From: Penium margaritaceum
Taxonomy: Eukaryota; Streptophyta; Zygnematophyceae; Desmidiales; Peniaceae
NCBI GenBank assembly: GCA_023375785.1
Contig: SZWC01023620.1
Span: 19,638 to 39,719, forward strand
Direction of reading: 5' to 3'
DNA length: 20,082 nucleotides
Shown: positions 1-11,900 of the stretch, piece after piece
Numbering within the stretch: position 1 is the stretch's first letter
Layout of the letters: each line of letters starts with the position of its first letter
Notes under the pieces: model-generated
What the model saw: only the letters and a program-made list of their open reading frames with translations
Told to the model about the DNA's origin: nothing
Databases searched by the model: none
Made by a program: the position numbers and the translations under genes

Positions 1-280
1 TCTCCAAGGTCTGTTCTTCGGAGCGGGGAAGACTGAGCTTCACATTCCGTGCCAACGTGTCTGAGGTAGACGGCTGAGTAGCAGCTGGTGTCTCTCCCGT
101 CTCCCTTTGCTGCGCATACGCCTTCCATTGCGCCGGCCCATTGCCCACCGGACCAGAGGGACGGGCGGTGATGTTGGGACCAACAGCTTGCCGTGCAGCG
201 GCAGGTCCTGGTCCAACCGGTCCGCGTCCTTGGTATTGTCCTCCTCTGGGTGGCACGTCTGGCATTGGGGTGGAATTGGG

Positions 281-322
281 ACATTATCGGTGCCGATGGG
301 TGAATTCTCTCCATCCATAGCA
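281..322 (-). pseudogene. Degenerate CCHC zinc knuckle of the gag remnant
   Basis: Retroelement gag proteins usually carry a nucleic-acid-binding knuckle with the spacing C-x2-C-x4-H-x4-C. On the minus strand from 322 to 281 the residues are C-Y-G-W-R-E-F-T-H-R-H-R, then a TAA stop (286-284), then C. The first Cys, the His and the last Cys sit at exactly the expected spacing. The second Cys position holds Trp (TGG), and a stop lies one codon before the final Cys. The downstream Pro/Gly-rich tail is in the same frame, which supports one former coding region. It could not bind zinc normally or be translated through. Confidence 0.55.
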
Positions 323-453
323 ACTCTCAGGTGGGTAGTTATGGGGATTCATCGGGTTGGGTGTTGAAGCTCCTGCAGGCATGCGAATAGTAGGGCCACA
401 TGTTCCTTTGGAGCGGGCTGTTCTCGAGCCACTCGTCGTTTGATTTCCCTTTG

Positions 454-784
454 CTAATGTTCAGCTTCCTCCTTCAGTGCGTCCAGTGTGCTGAACTGTC
501 GTAAATCCAATGTTTTAGCGATTGCTGGGACAAGAGAATCCCGGTAATACTCCTTAATCATGCGCAAGGGTATGTCNCAAATCATCAAAGTCAGCAAAAG
601 GACGTTCCTTATGCTGTGCAATGACCCACTCCAAAGCTTTCCCTTGTAGCGCTAGGTGCAGCACTGGGACAATGTAGTCAGGAGATAACAACCCATAATC
701 GAGACAAGTGCCCAACTTGAACAGCCACATGGCCGGGTCCTCCTTTGGTTCACCCTTGAAGACGTTGAGCTTTGGGAGAGTGTA
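454..784 (-). pseudogene. Gag core domain (Retrotrans_gag-like) with a frame break at an N
   Basis: This is the recognisable capsid-like core of a Ty3/gypsy gag. The frame begins near YTLPKLNVFKGEP, followed by the family pattern of an acidic Asp-Pro before Trp-Leu-Phe (EDPAMWLFKL), then LHLALQGKALEW, where the Gly-Lys-Ala and Trp fit the family, then an Asp/Phe-rich segment (FADFDDL). The base N at 577 falls in the next codon. Reading through it as a base gives a stop at 554-556. Skipping it leaves a frame open to the TAG at 454-456, with a plausible continuation (MIKEYYRDSLVPAIAK). The break may therefore be a sequence ambiguity rather than a mutation. Assignment is by pattern, without a profile search. 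Confidence 0.7.
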
Positions 785-1731
785 AGAAGCCTTCGCCGCT
801 GGGTTTGAAGGCAGTTCCTGCGGAGGCACCATTAGCACCTGCGCCCGTGACGGGGCCCCCAGGTGGGATCGATGTGCTAACGCCAGGCCAACTGCCCTAG
901 TACCAGCCGATGAAGCGACTACTGCTCCTCTTGGTCGAGCACATCCTGCATCGGTTCCTCCCACTCCGAAACTTCCCATGTGCTGTCTTGCTGAACTCGC
1001 TTGTACTCGTACGATAAAATCTTGCCTCCATGAGCCACTGATCCTTGTCCAAGTCCGGTTGAACCACCCGTCACTCGGGGTCTTTGCTAGAGTCTTCCTG
1101 CCACAGGTATGGCCGATGTCTTGCTTGCTTGATAATGAGATGACTGCATCTTTGACTGGACAGGTGGTATTGTATATTTGGTTGACGGAGCCCCTGTTGG
1201 GATGTGTGTGTCCCCCAAGGCTTGTACTTGTCTGGTGGGTCCGGCCGTGGATGAAGCATTGATTCCTCCTTGAGCCGGGACTTCTCGGCGGTGCGACGCT
1301 CCCAAAATGGAGGATGCCTTGCTCGTTTGCTGCTGGTGTTGGGGTTATTGTCCAGCAACTGGGCGACGTGAAGTCACTATGGATGGGCCTTCCCGTCGGG
1401 TTTCCCTTTGCCATTCTCCCACCGCCTCCAAGTTCGTCTTTGTTCGTGGTGGAGACACACCGCTGTCCGAGGCCGGTCGACGAGGGTGAACGGTTGGGCG
1501 AGAGGGGAATGCCCGAGGACAGAAGGTGACGGGTTGATACAGGGCGTGTAAAGCCTGCACCGAATGGTGATCCAACAATACTTCTTCTTCCTCTACTTGG
1601 TCCTCCTGGGCATCGTCCAAGTCTGCACAATCCCCGTCATGGGTGACAGAAGGTGCAGGTGAGGACGCCCTTGGGGTAGAGAACTCAAGGCGCCGCGGTG
1701 CGTCCTGCATTGGCGTCATGTCCAGTGCCTT

Positions 1732-2151
1732 CTAAACGGTCCTTCCATCTGGCGTCGTGACTTTATGGAGCAAGACGGGCCCTTCATCCGCCTCGAGCTC
1801 ATGCTCTTTGTCTGATACATAGTCTTCCACCTGCATGGAGTCCCGCTGCCCGTCTGGGTGGCGCATGTCGTCTTCCTCTGTGTCCTACTGGGAGGGATTG
1901 GCCAACCGTGCCTGTCGGATAGCCTTCCATTCACGGAGTTCTTCAAGCCGTCGCAGGTGAAATGCTTCTTCTTGGTCGGGGTCCGTCTCGTCTCCTTCGT
2001 TGTACAACTGCGGGGACTGATCATCCACCGGATCCCACTCAAATCTAGGGTCGAGCCCTAGAGGATCTTCTGGGCTTCTCTCGTAATGATGCGCAGCGGC
2101 GGTTCGCCTCATCCTTTCTTTTTCAAGGATGTAGAGTGCGTTGGGGCTCAT
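1732..2151 (-). pseudogene. N-terminal part of the decayed gag, charged segment
   Basis: This is the most continuous N-terminal stretch of the gag remnant. A start codon at 2151-2149 opens a frame beginning MSPNALYILEKERM, which runs to a TAG at 1885-1887, continues in the same frame through a charged segment (DTEEDDMRHPDGQ), and meets a second TAG at 1732-1734. After that the same frame continues with MTPMQDAPRRLEF. Charged residues dominate, and LRRLEELREWKAIRQARL looks helical. No named domain is recognised. The ATG need not be the real start, because protein-like sequence in the same frame extends upstream (SFGCTIGDAR directly before it). The two TAG codons in otherwise coherent sequence argue for a point-mutated gag rather than several small genes. 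Confidence 0.6.
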
Positions 2152-2616
2152 CCTTGCATCGCCAATGGTACAGCCGAATGATTTACTGGCACGGTCGCTC
2201 TATCCTCACGCCTCGTAGGTTGGCAGGGAGACACCACCGTTATCAGGGGAATCGTTGGGGTTGCGGTGATGGGTCGCCTGCGGTATCCTCCGTCCGGTGG
2301 AAGATTCGACAGCTCTCTCCTTAGAGAGCCGCGCTTCAAATTATAGACTGATCTGCAGGTGAATATCACACTCGTCACAAAAAACAAGTGATTCCACACT
2401 CACCGTACCATTGACACTGTTGTGCCCTTTGTCGCCTTCCGCCGGAATCGGGTCTGACAGCATAGGAGGATCCGCTCCTTGGGTGTCGTTCGTCTGCGCT
2501 ATCCCTGCGGCTCTGCTTACTTTCCTTTTCCAACTCTGCCCTGTCCTGTATCACTCTTTTTGCTCCAGTTTGATCAAAGCACGTTTCATCGACCGGGTAA
2601 CTTTTCTTAATCACTC

Positions 2617-3121
2617 GACGGATCATCCACCGAATTAGTGCCGGGAATATATCACACACACACCCCTTCTACTAATGAGCCGTACTTCTCTGGCCGGGAT
2701 TTTGACTAATCTCAAGACAATCAGTGTGGTTATTCTAACTGTTACATTCACTCACTTAAATTAATCACCGACGGTCAATCATGCATCGGACAACATGACA
2801 CTCACTGAGAGAATTCCTCCTAACGACCCAAACGAGATGACTTTGAACAATCAAAGTAATTACCTTCANGACGGATCATCCACCGAATTAGTGCCGGGAA
2901 TATATCACACACACACTCCTTCTCCTAATGACGCGTACTTCTCTGGCCGGGATTTTGACTAATCTCAAGACAATCAGTGTGGTTATTCTAACTGTTAGAT
3001 TCACTCACTTAAATTAATCACCGACGGTCAATCATGCATCGGACAACATGACACTCGCTGAGAGAATTCCTCCTAACGACCCAAACGAGATGACCTTGAA
3101 CAATCAAAGTAATTACCTTCA
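2617..3121. repeat. 252-bp direct duplication joined by a single N
   Basis: Copies occupy 2617-2868 and 2870-3121 and align at a constant offset of 253 with no gaps. By eye they differ at roughly eight positions, for example near 2668-2685 and its partner, 2736, 2807 and 2843. The only base between them is an N at 2869. Each copy begins GACGGATCATCCACCG and ends TTACCTTCA. Neither copy has the TG...CA ends of an LTR, and no internal domain separates them. No convincing gene lies in 2660-3178. The duplication could be real tandem duplication or an assembly join. Confidence 0.85.
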
Positions 3122-3178
3122 AATAAATGAGGGAGTATAATCAATCAGCATTTCTCTCCTAACCACACAATCAGTACC

Positions 3179-3799
3179 CTAGGCGTCATCAAGCAGAACA
3201 AGCAAACCGTAAGCTTCCTGAGTCACCGGATCATCGACCGGCGCTGGTCTTTGCACAAGCACAGTGCGGTGCGCGCCGCCTTCGTTGTTCACCCGTGGAA
3301 CGGCCCGACGTAACTCCAGTGGTCCGTCAGTATGTCGACCTGCACGGGAACGGGCACGTGCCGAGACCTCCTCTCGCAGGCGGGCGAGCTCCTGCTGGTA
3401 GCGCTGGTATGCTTGGTACACCTTGGCCCGCTCTTCAGCCGCCTCTGCAGCACGCCGCCCGATGTCACGCGCGACCTCCTGCCAGCTCTCCACGCGGTGG
3501 GGCTCATCATCGCGAGGATGTCTCTGCTGCCACGGTTGCCAGAACTGCTCCACGGCTCCATTGGCGGGATGATGGGACCATTGCATCACTCCCAGAACCG
3601 TGCGTGTGCCAAGCCGACGGGACACATTGCAGCAGCTGCAGATGGCGTAGAAGGACACTCGAGAGTCTCGGGGACCGCGCCTGGAGCTGGGTGGCTGGTG
3701 CTCCCGTGGGAACTCAAGTCCAGGCGATGATGGCTCCGTGATTTGCTCCTCACGAAGCGGCCTTCCCATCCGGGGATGGCAGCACACCCTTTCATACAC
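3179..3799 (-). CDS. Hypothetical 206-residue retroelement-associated protein with a coiled-coil-like helix
   Basis: This frame is open for 206 codons; a Met at residue 11 (MGRPLREEQ) is an alternative start. The N-terminal half is Pro/Arg-rich with a Cys cluster around residues 54-57 (CSCC). Residues about 103-150 form a long, Ala/Glu/Arg/Gln-rich stretch likely to be helical (RRAAEAAEERAKVYQAYQR, then QQELARLREEV). The tail is acidic and hydrophobic (YGLLVLLDDA). The family is not recognised. It lies upstream of the gag remnant on the same strand, so it may be the N-terminal part of the same element, or a separate element. Opposite-strand frames at 3295-3741 look less protein-like. The region is GC-rich, which favours chance open frames, so a functional gene is doubtful. 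Confidence 0.4.
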   Translation of the reverse strand: MYERVCCHPRMGRPLREEQITEPSSPGLEFPREHQPPSSRRGPRDSRVSFYAICSCCNVSRRLGTRTVLGVMQWSHHPANGAVEQFWQPWQQRHPRDDEPHRVESWQEVARDIGRRAAEAAEERAKVYQAYQRYQQELARLREEVSARARSRAGRHTDGPLELRRAVPRVNNEGGAHRTVLVQRPAPVDDPVTQEAYGLLVLLDDA

Positions 3800-4683
3800 A
3801 CATACTTCTCCTACACTCCTTATCCGGTCTAGCTTCCCTACTCTAACTTGTCGCGAGACGGGACGCGGGTCCCGCTCAACGGTCTGGTTTGACTGAGGGA
3901 CAGCAATCTCTCAGTCCGGCCGACGGCTGCAGGGCTAGCCTCCTACACCTAGATCACGCGAGGGGTCAGCAACGTCGCTCGCCAATGGTGAACGCCGTCT
4001 CACAATTTGGGAGCAGAAGCATCCAATGTCAGAGTTCCACCGTCAGCTTCAGCGTCTTTGCAGCTCAGGATCAACGGTATTGCATTAGCAGTCGGTTCTC
4101 GTCAGCAGTCGGTCCTCTTCTCGTCCTCCTCTTCTTATCTTCTCCTCGCACCGCTTCCCAAGATCCCATCCCGCTGGCTAGCCCCTTTCGCGGCTCGCAC
4201 ATCAAAACAACTTTGGATAAGGCGCCTCGAGTACCGCTCCTCCTTTTGAGGTTCGGACGCGGTTCCGCTACCATCAAGCCAGCCTCGGGCGGCCTTCCCT
4301 TCCTCTCGGCAGGTCTGGTCGAGTCACGGCGTCTACGGCAATATCTTCCTTCGCGCCCCATTGCTTCCCGGAATCGAACTCCCCTTCTCGCAATTTCTTT
4401 CCTCGATTGAGCAGCCGTCGGATGATTCGTCAACCTCCCCTTCTTCCTCTTGAACCCGGGCCCAGCTCCTTCCTCCGGTGGATGAACGAAACATCATTAA
4501 CAGTCAGCCACAGTCAGAGTGCCCAATCAGAGTTCAGATAGACTGGGCATGACCTTGCTGCTATAAACACGATAGAATACTGGTGGCTCGGTGTGGCTAT
4601 TGAGTGCAATGCCTTGACAAAGTTGGCATGTGCCACTGATCATAACCACAAATGTATCCAAGTGACTTTTACTTCTATTGATC
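3800..4683. other. Left flank of the satellite with no convincing gene
   Basis: No supported coding region, RNA gene or LTR end is visible. Open frames on both strands overlap at 3889-4433 and neither resembles a known family. About 4096-4160 is pyrimidine-rich on the plus strand (CTCTTCTCGTCCTCCTCTTC), hence purine-rich on the minus strand. A short inverted repeat pairs TGCCCA (4520-4525) with TGGGCA (4544-4549). The last 120 bp before the satellite are AT-richer and ordinary. This may be the leader or LTR of the left retroelement, but nothing proves it. Confidence 0.5.
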
Positions 4684-4860
4684 GTACTTACACGTACTTA
4701 CACACACTTACATGTACTTACACGCATTTACACGAACTTACACGAAATTAGACCCACTTAAACCATACTTACACGTACTAACACGTACTTACACGCACTT
4801 ACACGTACGTACACGGACTTACTTGCACTTACACGCACTTACACACACTTACACGCACTT

Positions 4861-5080
4861 ACACGCACTTACACGCACATAAACGCACTTACACAAACTT
4901 ACACGCACTTATATGAACTTACATGTACTTACATGCACTTACATGCACGTACACGTACTTACACGTACTTACACGCACTTACACGCACATAAACGCACTT
5001 ACACAAACTTACACGCACTTATATGAACTTACATGTACTTACATGCACTTACATGCACGTACACGTACTTACACGTACTT
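4861..5080. repeat. 110-bp tandem duplication within the satellite
   Basis: Positions 4861-4970 and 4971-5080 read identically by eye. They share rare variants such as ACACGCACAT AAACGCACTT and ATATGAACTT, which rule out a chance match of canonical monomers. The length is eleven monomers, so the 10-bp register is unchanged. Likely made by unequal exchange or slippage. Confidence 0.85.
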
Positions 5081-6710
5081 ACACATACTTACACATACTT
5101 ACAAGTACATACACACACTTACACGTACTTACACACACTTACACGTACATACACGCACTTACACGCACTTATATGCACTTGCACATACTTACACACACTT
5201 AAACGTACTTACACGCACCTACATGCACTTACACACACTTATACAGACTTACAGGCACTTACACGCACTTATACACACTTACATGTACTTACACGTACTT
5301 ACACAAACTTACATAAACTTACACGTACTTACACGCACTTACACACACTTACATGCACTTACATGCACTTACACGCACTTATACGCACTTGCACGTACTT
5401 ACACGCACTTACACGTACTTACATGCACTTATACGCACTTGCACACACTTACACGTACTTGCACGCACTTATACGCACTTATACGCACCTATACACACTT
5501 ACACGCACCTACACGCACTTACACCAACTTACACATACTTACATGCACTTACACGCACTTACACGCACTTACACAAACTTACACAAACTTACACGCAGTT
5601 AAACCGTACTTATACACACTTACACGTACGTACACGCACTTACAAGTACTTACACACACTTATATGCACTTCCACGCACGTACACGCACTTAGACGCACT
5701 TACACACACTTTCACGCACTTACACACACTTATACGTACTTGTACACCCTTACACGCACTTACACGTACTTACACACACTTATACGCACTTACACGCACT
5801 TACACGTACCTACACGCAATTACATGCACTTACACGTACTTACATGCACTTACACACACTTACACGCACTTATATGCACTTATACACAATTACACGTACT
5901 AACACGCACTTATACATAGGTACATGCACTTACACACACTTACACGCACTTACATGCACTTACATGCACATACACGCACTTACACGCACTTACACACACT
6001 TACACACCCTTACATGTACTTACACATACATACACAAACTTACACACATTTACACAAACTTATACGAAATTACACCCACTTAAACCATATTTACACGCAC
6101 TTACACGCACTAACACGCACTTACATGCACTTACATGCACTTACACGCACTTACATGCACTTACACGCATTACATGAACTTCAACAGCATTTAAACTCAT
6201 TTACACAAACTTACACGTACTTAGACGCACTTACACGTACTTACACGTACTTACACAAACTTACACGAACTTACAGGTACTTATACGCACTTGCACGTAC
6301 TTACACACACTTATACGCACTTACACGCACTTACACGCACTTACATGTACTTACACGCACTTACACGCACTTACACGTACTTACATGCACTTACAGGTAT
6401 TTACACGCACTTACACACACTTACACACACTTACAGGCACTTACACACACATATACAAACTTACACCCACTTACACAAACTTAAACGCACTTACATGCAC
6501 TTACACACACTTACACGCACTTACACGCACTTATACATACTTACACGCACTTACACGCACTTATACATACTTACATGAACTTACACACACTTACACATAC
6601 TTACACAAACTTACACACACTCACACACACTTACATGCACTTACACGTACTTACACACACTTACACGCACGTACACGCACTTACACGCACTTACACACAC
6701 TTACACGCAC

Positions 6711-6970
6711 TTACATGCACTTACACGCACTTACACGTACTTACATGCACTTACACGCACTTACACAACCTAACACACACTTACACATACTTACACCCAC
6801 TTACACGTGCTTACGAGCACTTACACGCACTTACACGCACTTACATGCACTTACACGCACTTACACCTACTTACATGCACTTACACGCACTTACACAACC
6901 TAACACACACTTACACATACTTACACCCACTTACACGTGCTTACGAGCACTTACACGCACTTACATGCAC
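6711..6970. repeat. 130-bp tandem duplication within the satellite
   Basis: Copies at 6711-6840 and 6841-6970 share a rare string (ACACAACCTAACACACAC, then ACACGTGCTTACGAGC). By eye they differ at two bases: GTAC against CTAC in the third monomer, and CGCAC against TGCAC in the last. The length is thirteen monomers. Confidence 0.85.
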
Positions 6971-8010
6971 TTACATGCACTTACACGCACTTATACATAC
7001 TTATACGTACTTACACGCACTTATACGCACTTACACGCATTTACATGAACGTACACAAAATTACACCCACTTAAACCGCACTTACACGTACGTACACGCA
7101 CTTACACACACTTACACGTACTTACACGCACTTACTTGCACTCACACACACTTACACACATTTACACCTACTTATATGCACTTACACGCACTTAAACGCA
7201 CTTACACAAACTTACACGTACTTACACAAACTTACATGTACTTACACGCACTTACATGCACTTACATGCACTTACACGCACTTACACGCACTTACACATA
7301 CTTACAAGCACTTACACACACTTACACGTACTTACACGCACTTACACACTCTTATATGCACTTACACGCACTTACACACACTGACACGCACTTAAACGTA
7401 CTTACACGTACCTACGCGCACTTACACACACTTACATGCACTTATACGCACTTACACACACTTACACGCACTTTCACGCACTTAGTCACACTTAAACGCA
7501 CTTTCACGCACTCACATGAACTTACACGAACTTGTACAAACTTACACGCACTTACACGCACTTACACACACTTACACACACTTACACATACGTACACGCA
7601 CTTACACGCACTTACACGCACTTACATGCACTTACATGCACCTACATGCACTTACACGCACCTACACGCACTTACACATACTTACATACACTTACACGTA
7701 CTTATACGCACTTACACGAACTTACAAATACTTACACGCACTGACACGCACTTACACGCACTTACACTTACTAACACATACTTACTCACACTTAAACGCA
7801 CTTACACGTACGTACACGTACTTACATGCACTTATACACACTTACACACACTTACACGAACTTACACGCACTTTCACACACTTACACGTACTTACACGCA
7901 CTTACACAAAGAACTTACACGAACTTACACACACTTAAACTGCACTTACACGCACTTACACGTACTGACACATACGTACACACACTTACACGTACTTACA
8001 CGCACTTACA

Positions 8011-8990
8011 CGCACTTAGACGCACTTAAACGTACTTATACGCACTTATATGCACTTACACGCACTTACACGCACTTACACCCACTTACACATACTTACA
8101 CATACTTACACACACTTACATGCACATACACAAACTTACACGCACTTACACACACTTACATGCACTTACATGCACTTACACGCACTTACACGCATTTACA
8201 CGCACTTACACACACTTACACGCACTTACCCAAACTTACACACACTTACACGTACTTACACGTACTTACACGTACTTACACGCACTTACACGCACTTAGA
8301 CGCACTTAAACGTACTTATACGCACTTATATGCACTTACACGCACTTACACGCACTTACATGCACTTACACGCACTTACACGCATTTACACGCACTTACA
8401 CACACTTACACGCACTTACCCAAACTTACACACACTTACACGTACTTACACGTACTTACACGTACTTACACGCACTTACACGCACTTAGACGCACTTAAA
8501 CGTACTTATACGCACTTATATGCACTTACACGCACTTACACGCACTTACATGCACTTACACGCACTTACACGCATTTACACGCACTTACACACACTTACA
8601 CGCACTTACCCAAACTTACACACACTTACACGTACTTACACGTACTTACACGTACTTACACGCACTTACACGCACTTAGACGCACTTAAACGTACTTATA
8701 CGCACTTATATGCACTTACACGCACTTACACGCACTTACATGCACTTACACGCACTTACACGCATTTACACGCACTTACACACACTTACACGCACTTACC
8801 CAAACTTACACACACTTACACGTACTTACACGTACTTACACGTACTTACACGCACTTACACGCACTTAGACGCACTTAAACGTACTTATACGCACTTATA
8901 TGCACTTACACGCACTTACACGCACTTACATGCACTTACACGCACTTACACGCATTTACACGCACTTACACACACTTACACGCACTTACA
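8011..8990. repeat. 190-bp higher-order repeat block
   Basis: The marker CGCACTTAGACGCACTTAAA occurs at 8011, 8291, 8481, 8671 and 8861. The last four intervals are exactly 190 bp and the units read identically, including the rare ACCCAAAC variant. The first interval is 280 bp and contains an extra 90-bp segment (around 8070-8160) missing from the others. The last unit is partial and diverges near 8990. A related piece with the same ACCCAAAC variant recurs near 10125-10165. Confidence 0.9.
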
Positions 8991-9299
8991 TGCACTTACA
9001 CGCACTTACACACACTTACACGCACTTACACACACTTACATGCACTTACATGCACTTACACGCACCTACACACACTTACACATACTTACACGCACTTACA
9101 TGCACTTACACGTACTTACACGCACTTACACGCACTTACACATACTTGCACGCACTTACACACACTTTCATGCACATACACAAACGTACACACACTTAGA
9201 CACACTTACATGCACTTACACACACTTACACGCATTTACACGCACTTACACACACTTACACGCACTTACACACACTTACACGCACTTACACGCACTTAC

Positions 9300-9930
9300 A
9301 CACACTTGTATATACATACACGCACTTACACATACTTACACGAACTTACACACACGAACTCACACTTACACATTCTTACACACACCTACCTAAACGTACA
9401 CATACTTACATGAACTTACACGCACTTACACGCACTTATACGCACTTACACACATACTTACACGCTCTTATACGCAATTATACGCACTTATACGAACTGA
9501 CATTCACTTACACGAACTTACACGTACTTATAAGCACGTATACGCACTTCCACGCACTTACACACACTTACACTTAATTATACAAACTTACACGTACTTA
9601 CACGCACTTACACATACTTACACGCACTTACACGTTCTTACACGCACCTACACAAACTTACGCACACTTACACACGTTTACACACACCTACATGCACTTA
9701 CACGTACTTACACGCACTTATATGCACTTACACACACTTACACGTACCTACACACACTTACACGCACTTACATGCACTTATACGCATTTATACAAACTTA
9801 CACAAAACTACAATCACTTAAACCGTACTTACATGTACTTAAACGCATTTACACGCACTTACACGTACTTACACACACTTACACCCACTTATACGAACTT
9901 AACCCACACTTACACTCCTTTATACACACT
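9300..9930. repeat. Super-module copy 1 (older segmental repeat within the satellite)
   Basis: This segment contains an ordered set of rare variants: CACACGAACTCACAC (about 9352), GAACTGACATTCACTTACA at 9494, CTTATAAGCACG (about 9528), CACCTACACAAACTTACG (about 9645), then a CTTAAACCG unit at 9817 and a second shifted unit near 9898. The same order appears near 11290-11900 and 18790-19300, with more divergence than in the 190-bp or 301-bp repeats. It is probably an older duplication unit. Confidence 0.6.
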
Positions 9931-11289
9931 TACACGCACTTACACACACTTACATACACTTAGACGTACTTACACGCACTTACACGCACTTACACGTACT
10001 AACACGCACTTATTTGCACTTACACGTACTTACACATACTTACACGTACTTATACACACTTACATGTACTTAAACGTACTTACATGCACTTACACGCACT
10101 TACACGCACTTACACACACTTACACGCACTTACCCAAACTTACACACACTTACACGTACTTACACGTACTTACACGCGCTTATGAGCACTTACACGCACT
10201 TACACGCACTTACATGCACTTACACGCACTTACACGCACTTACACACACTTACACACACTTACACGTACTTACACGTACTTACACGTACTTACACGTACT
10301 TACACGCACGTACACGCATTTACATGAACTTACACGAAATTAGACCGACTTAAACCGCACTTACACGCACTTACACACACCTATACGCACTTACACGCAC
10401 TTATACGTACTTATACGTACTTACTTGCACTTACACGCACTTACACACACTTACACACACTTATACGCACTTACACGCACTTCAACACACTAACATAAAC
10501 TTACACGTACTTATATGAACTTACATGCACTTACATGCACTTACACGCACTTACACCCACTTACACATACTTACACGCACTTACACATACTTACAAGCAC
10601 TTACTCACACTTACACGCACTAACATGCACTTACACGTACTTACACGCACTTACATGCATTTCCACATACTTATACGCACTTATACGCACTTAAACGTAA
10701 TTACACGTACCTACACGCACCTACACAAACTTACACGCACTTATACGCACTTACACGCACTTACACGCTCTTACATGCACTTACACAAACTTACATAAAC
10801 TTACACATACATACACGCACTTACACATACTTACACGCACTTACACGCACTTACACGCACTCACATGCACTTACACGCACTTCCACGTACTCACACGCAC
10901 TTGTACACACTTACACGCACTTACACGCACTTACACATACTTACACACACCTATACGCACTTACACGTACCTACACGCACTTACACGCACTTACACGCAG
11001 TTACACGTACTTACACATACTTACACACACTTACACGTACTTACACGCACTTAGACACACTTCAACGCACTTTCATGCACTTACATGAACTTACATGTAC
11101 TTGTACGTACTTACACCCACTTACACGCACTTACACACACTTACACACACTTACACATACTTACATGCACTTCCATGTACTTATACATACATACACACAT
11201 TTACACGCACTTACACGCACTTGCACGTACTTACAAACACTTACACATACTTACATGCACTTATACATACATATACATACATATACGCA

Positions 11290-11900
11290 TTTACACGCAC
11301 TTATACACACTTACACACACGAACTCGTACTTACACATACTTACACGCACTTACTGAAACTTACACGTACTTACACAAACGTACACGCAATTACACATAC
11401 TTATACGCACTTACACGCACTTACACGCTCTTGTGCGCCCTTATACACACTTACACGAACTGACATTCACTTACACGAACTTACACGTACGTATAAGCAC
11501 TTACACGCACTTCCACGTACTTCCACGCACTTACACTTACTTACACGCACTTACACCCACTTACACATACTTACACACACTTATACGTACTTACACGCAC
11601 CTACACAAACTTATGCGTACTTACATGCTTTTACACGCACCTACATGCACTTACACGTACTTGCACGTACTTACATGCACTTACACGCACTTACACGCAC
11701 TTACATGCACTTTCACGTACTTACATGCACTTATATGCATTTACACGAACTTACACAAAATTGTACCCACTTAAACCACACTTACACGCACTTATATACA
11801 CTTACACATACTTACACGTACTTACACGTACTTACACACACTTACACGCACTTAAACGAACTTAAACCGCACTTATACTCATTTACACACACTTACACAC
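11290..11900. repeat. Super-module copy 2
   Basis: Ordered markers shared with the other copies are CACACGAACTCGTACTT (about 11315), GAACTGACATTCACTTACA at 11457, GTATAAGCACTT (about 11491), CCTACACAAACTTATGCG (about 11600), CTTAAACC at 11770, and CTTAAACCGCACTTATACTC near 11866. The distance from GAACTG to CTTAAACC is 313 bp, against 323 in copy 1. Confidence 0.6.

Larger units (their letters stand above)
1..2500 (-). pseudogene. Decayed Ty3/gypsy-like gag polyprotein, running off the left edge
   Basis: Gag forms the particle of an LTR retrotransposon and binds its RNA. Protein-like sequence runs along the minus strand in successive frames. Frame A (about 2500 to 919) holds a CxxC pair (FCDECD, about 2379-2365), an acidic stretch near 1600-1660 (VEEEEVLL) and a Gln/Ser/Thr-rich linker. 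Frame B (about 922 to 577) holds the gag core. A third frame (576 to about 390) continues the core. A last frame (about 390 to 1) holds the zinc knuckle and a Pro/Gly-rich tail. Stops interrupt frame A at 2341-2343, 2206-2208, 2200-2202, 1885-1887, 1732-1734, 1345-1347, 1087-1089 and 919-921; others lie at 454-456 and 284-286. Protease and reverse transcriptase would follow beyond the left edge and are not seen. The family call rests on the core and knuckle. The true start is uncertain; another frame at 2659-2500 could contribute. Confidence 0.7.

Noticed and set aside
107..1529. Plus-strand open frames at 107-367, 978-1262 and 1307-1529
   Set aside because: They lie opposite minus-strand sequence with clear gag features and have no recognisable domains.
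2353..2403. A possible 51-bp minus-strand intron (GTGAGT...CTGCAG)
   Set aside because: It is shorter than usual plant introns, splicing leads to an early stop, and the unspliced sequence reads as protein-like in the gag frame.
2617..3121. The duplicated 252-bp segments as an LTR pair
   Set aside because: They are adjacent with only one N between, lack TG...CA ends, and enclose no internal region or primer-binding site.
3295..3741. Two overlapping plus-strand frames
   Set aside because: The minus-strand frame across the same bases is longer and more protein-like; GC-rich sequence opens several frames at once.
4365..4385. tRNA-like B-box (AGTTCGATTCC on the minus strand)
   Set aside because: The arms do not pair as a T-stem, and no A-box or acceptor stem is found at the right distance.
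3889..4433. A 173-codon plus frame and a 120-codon minus frame overlapping each other
   Set aside because: Neither shows a domain, a coherent composition or a family resemblance.
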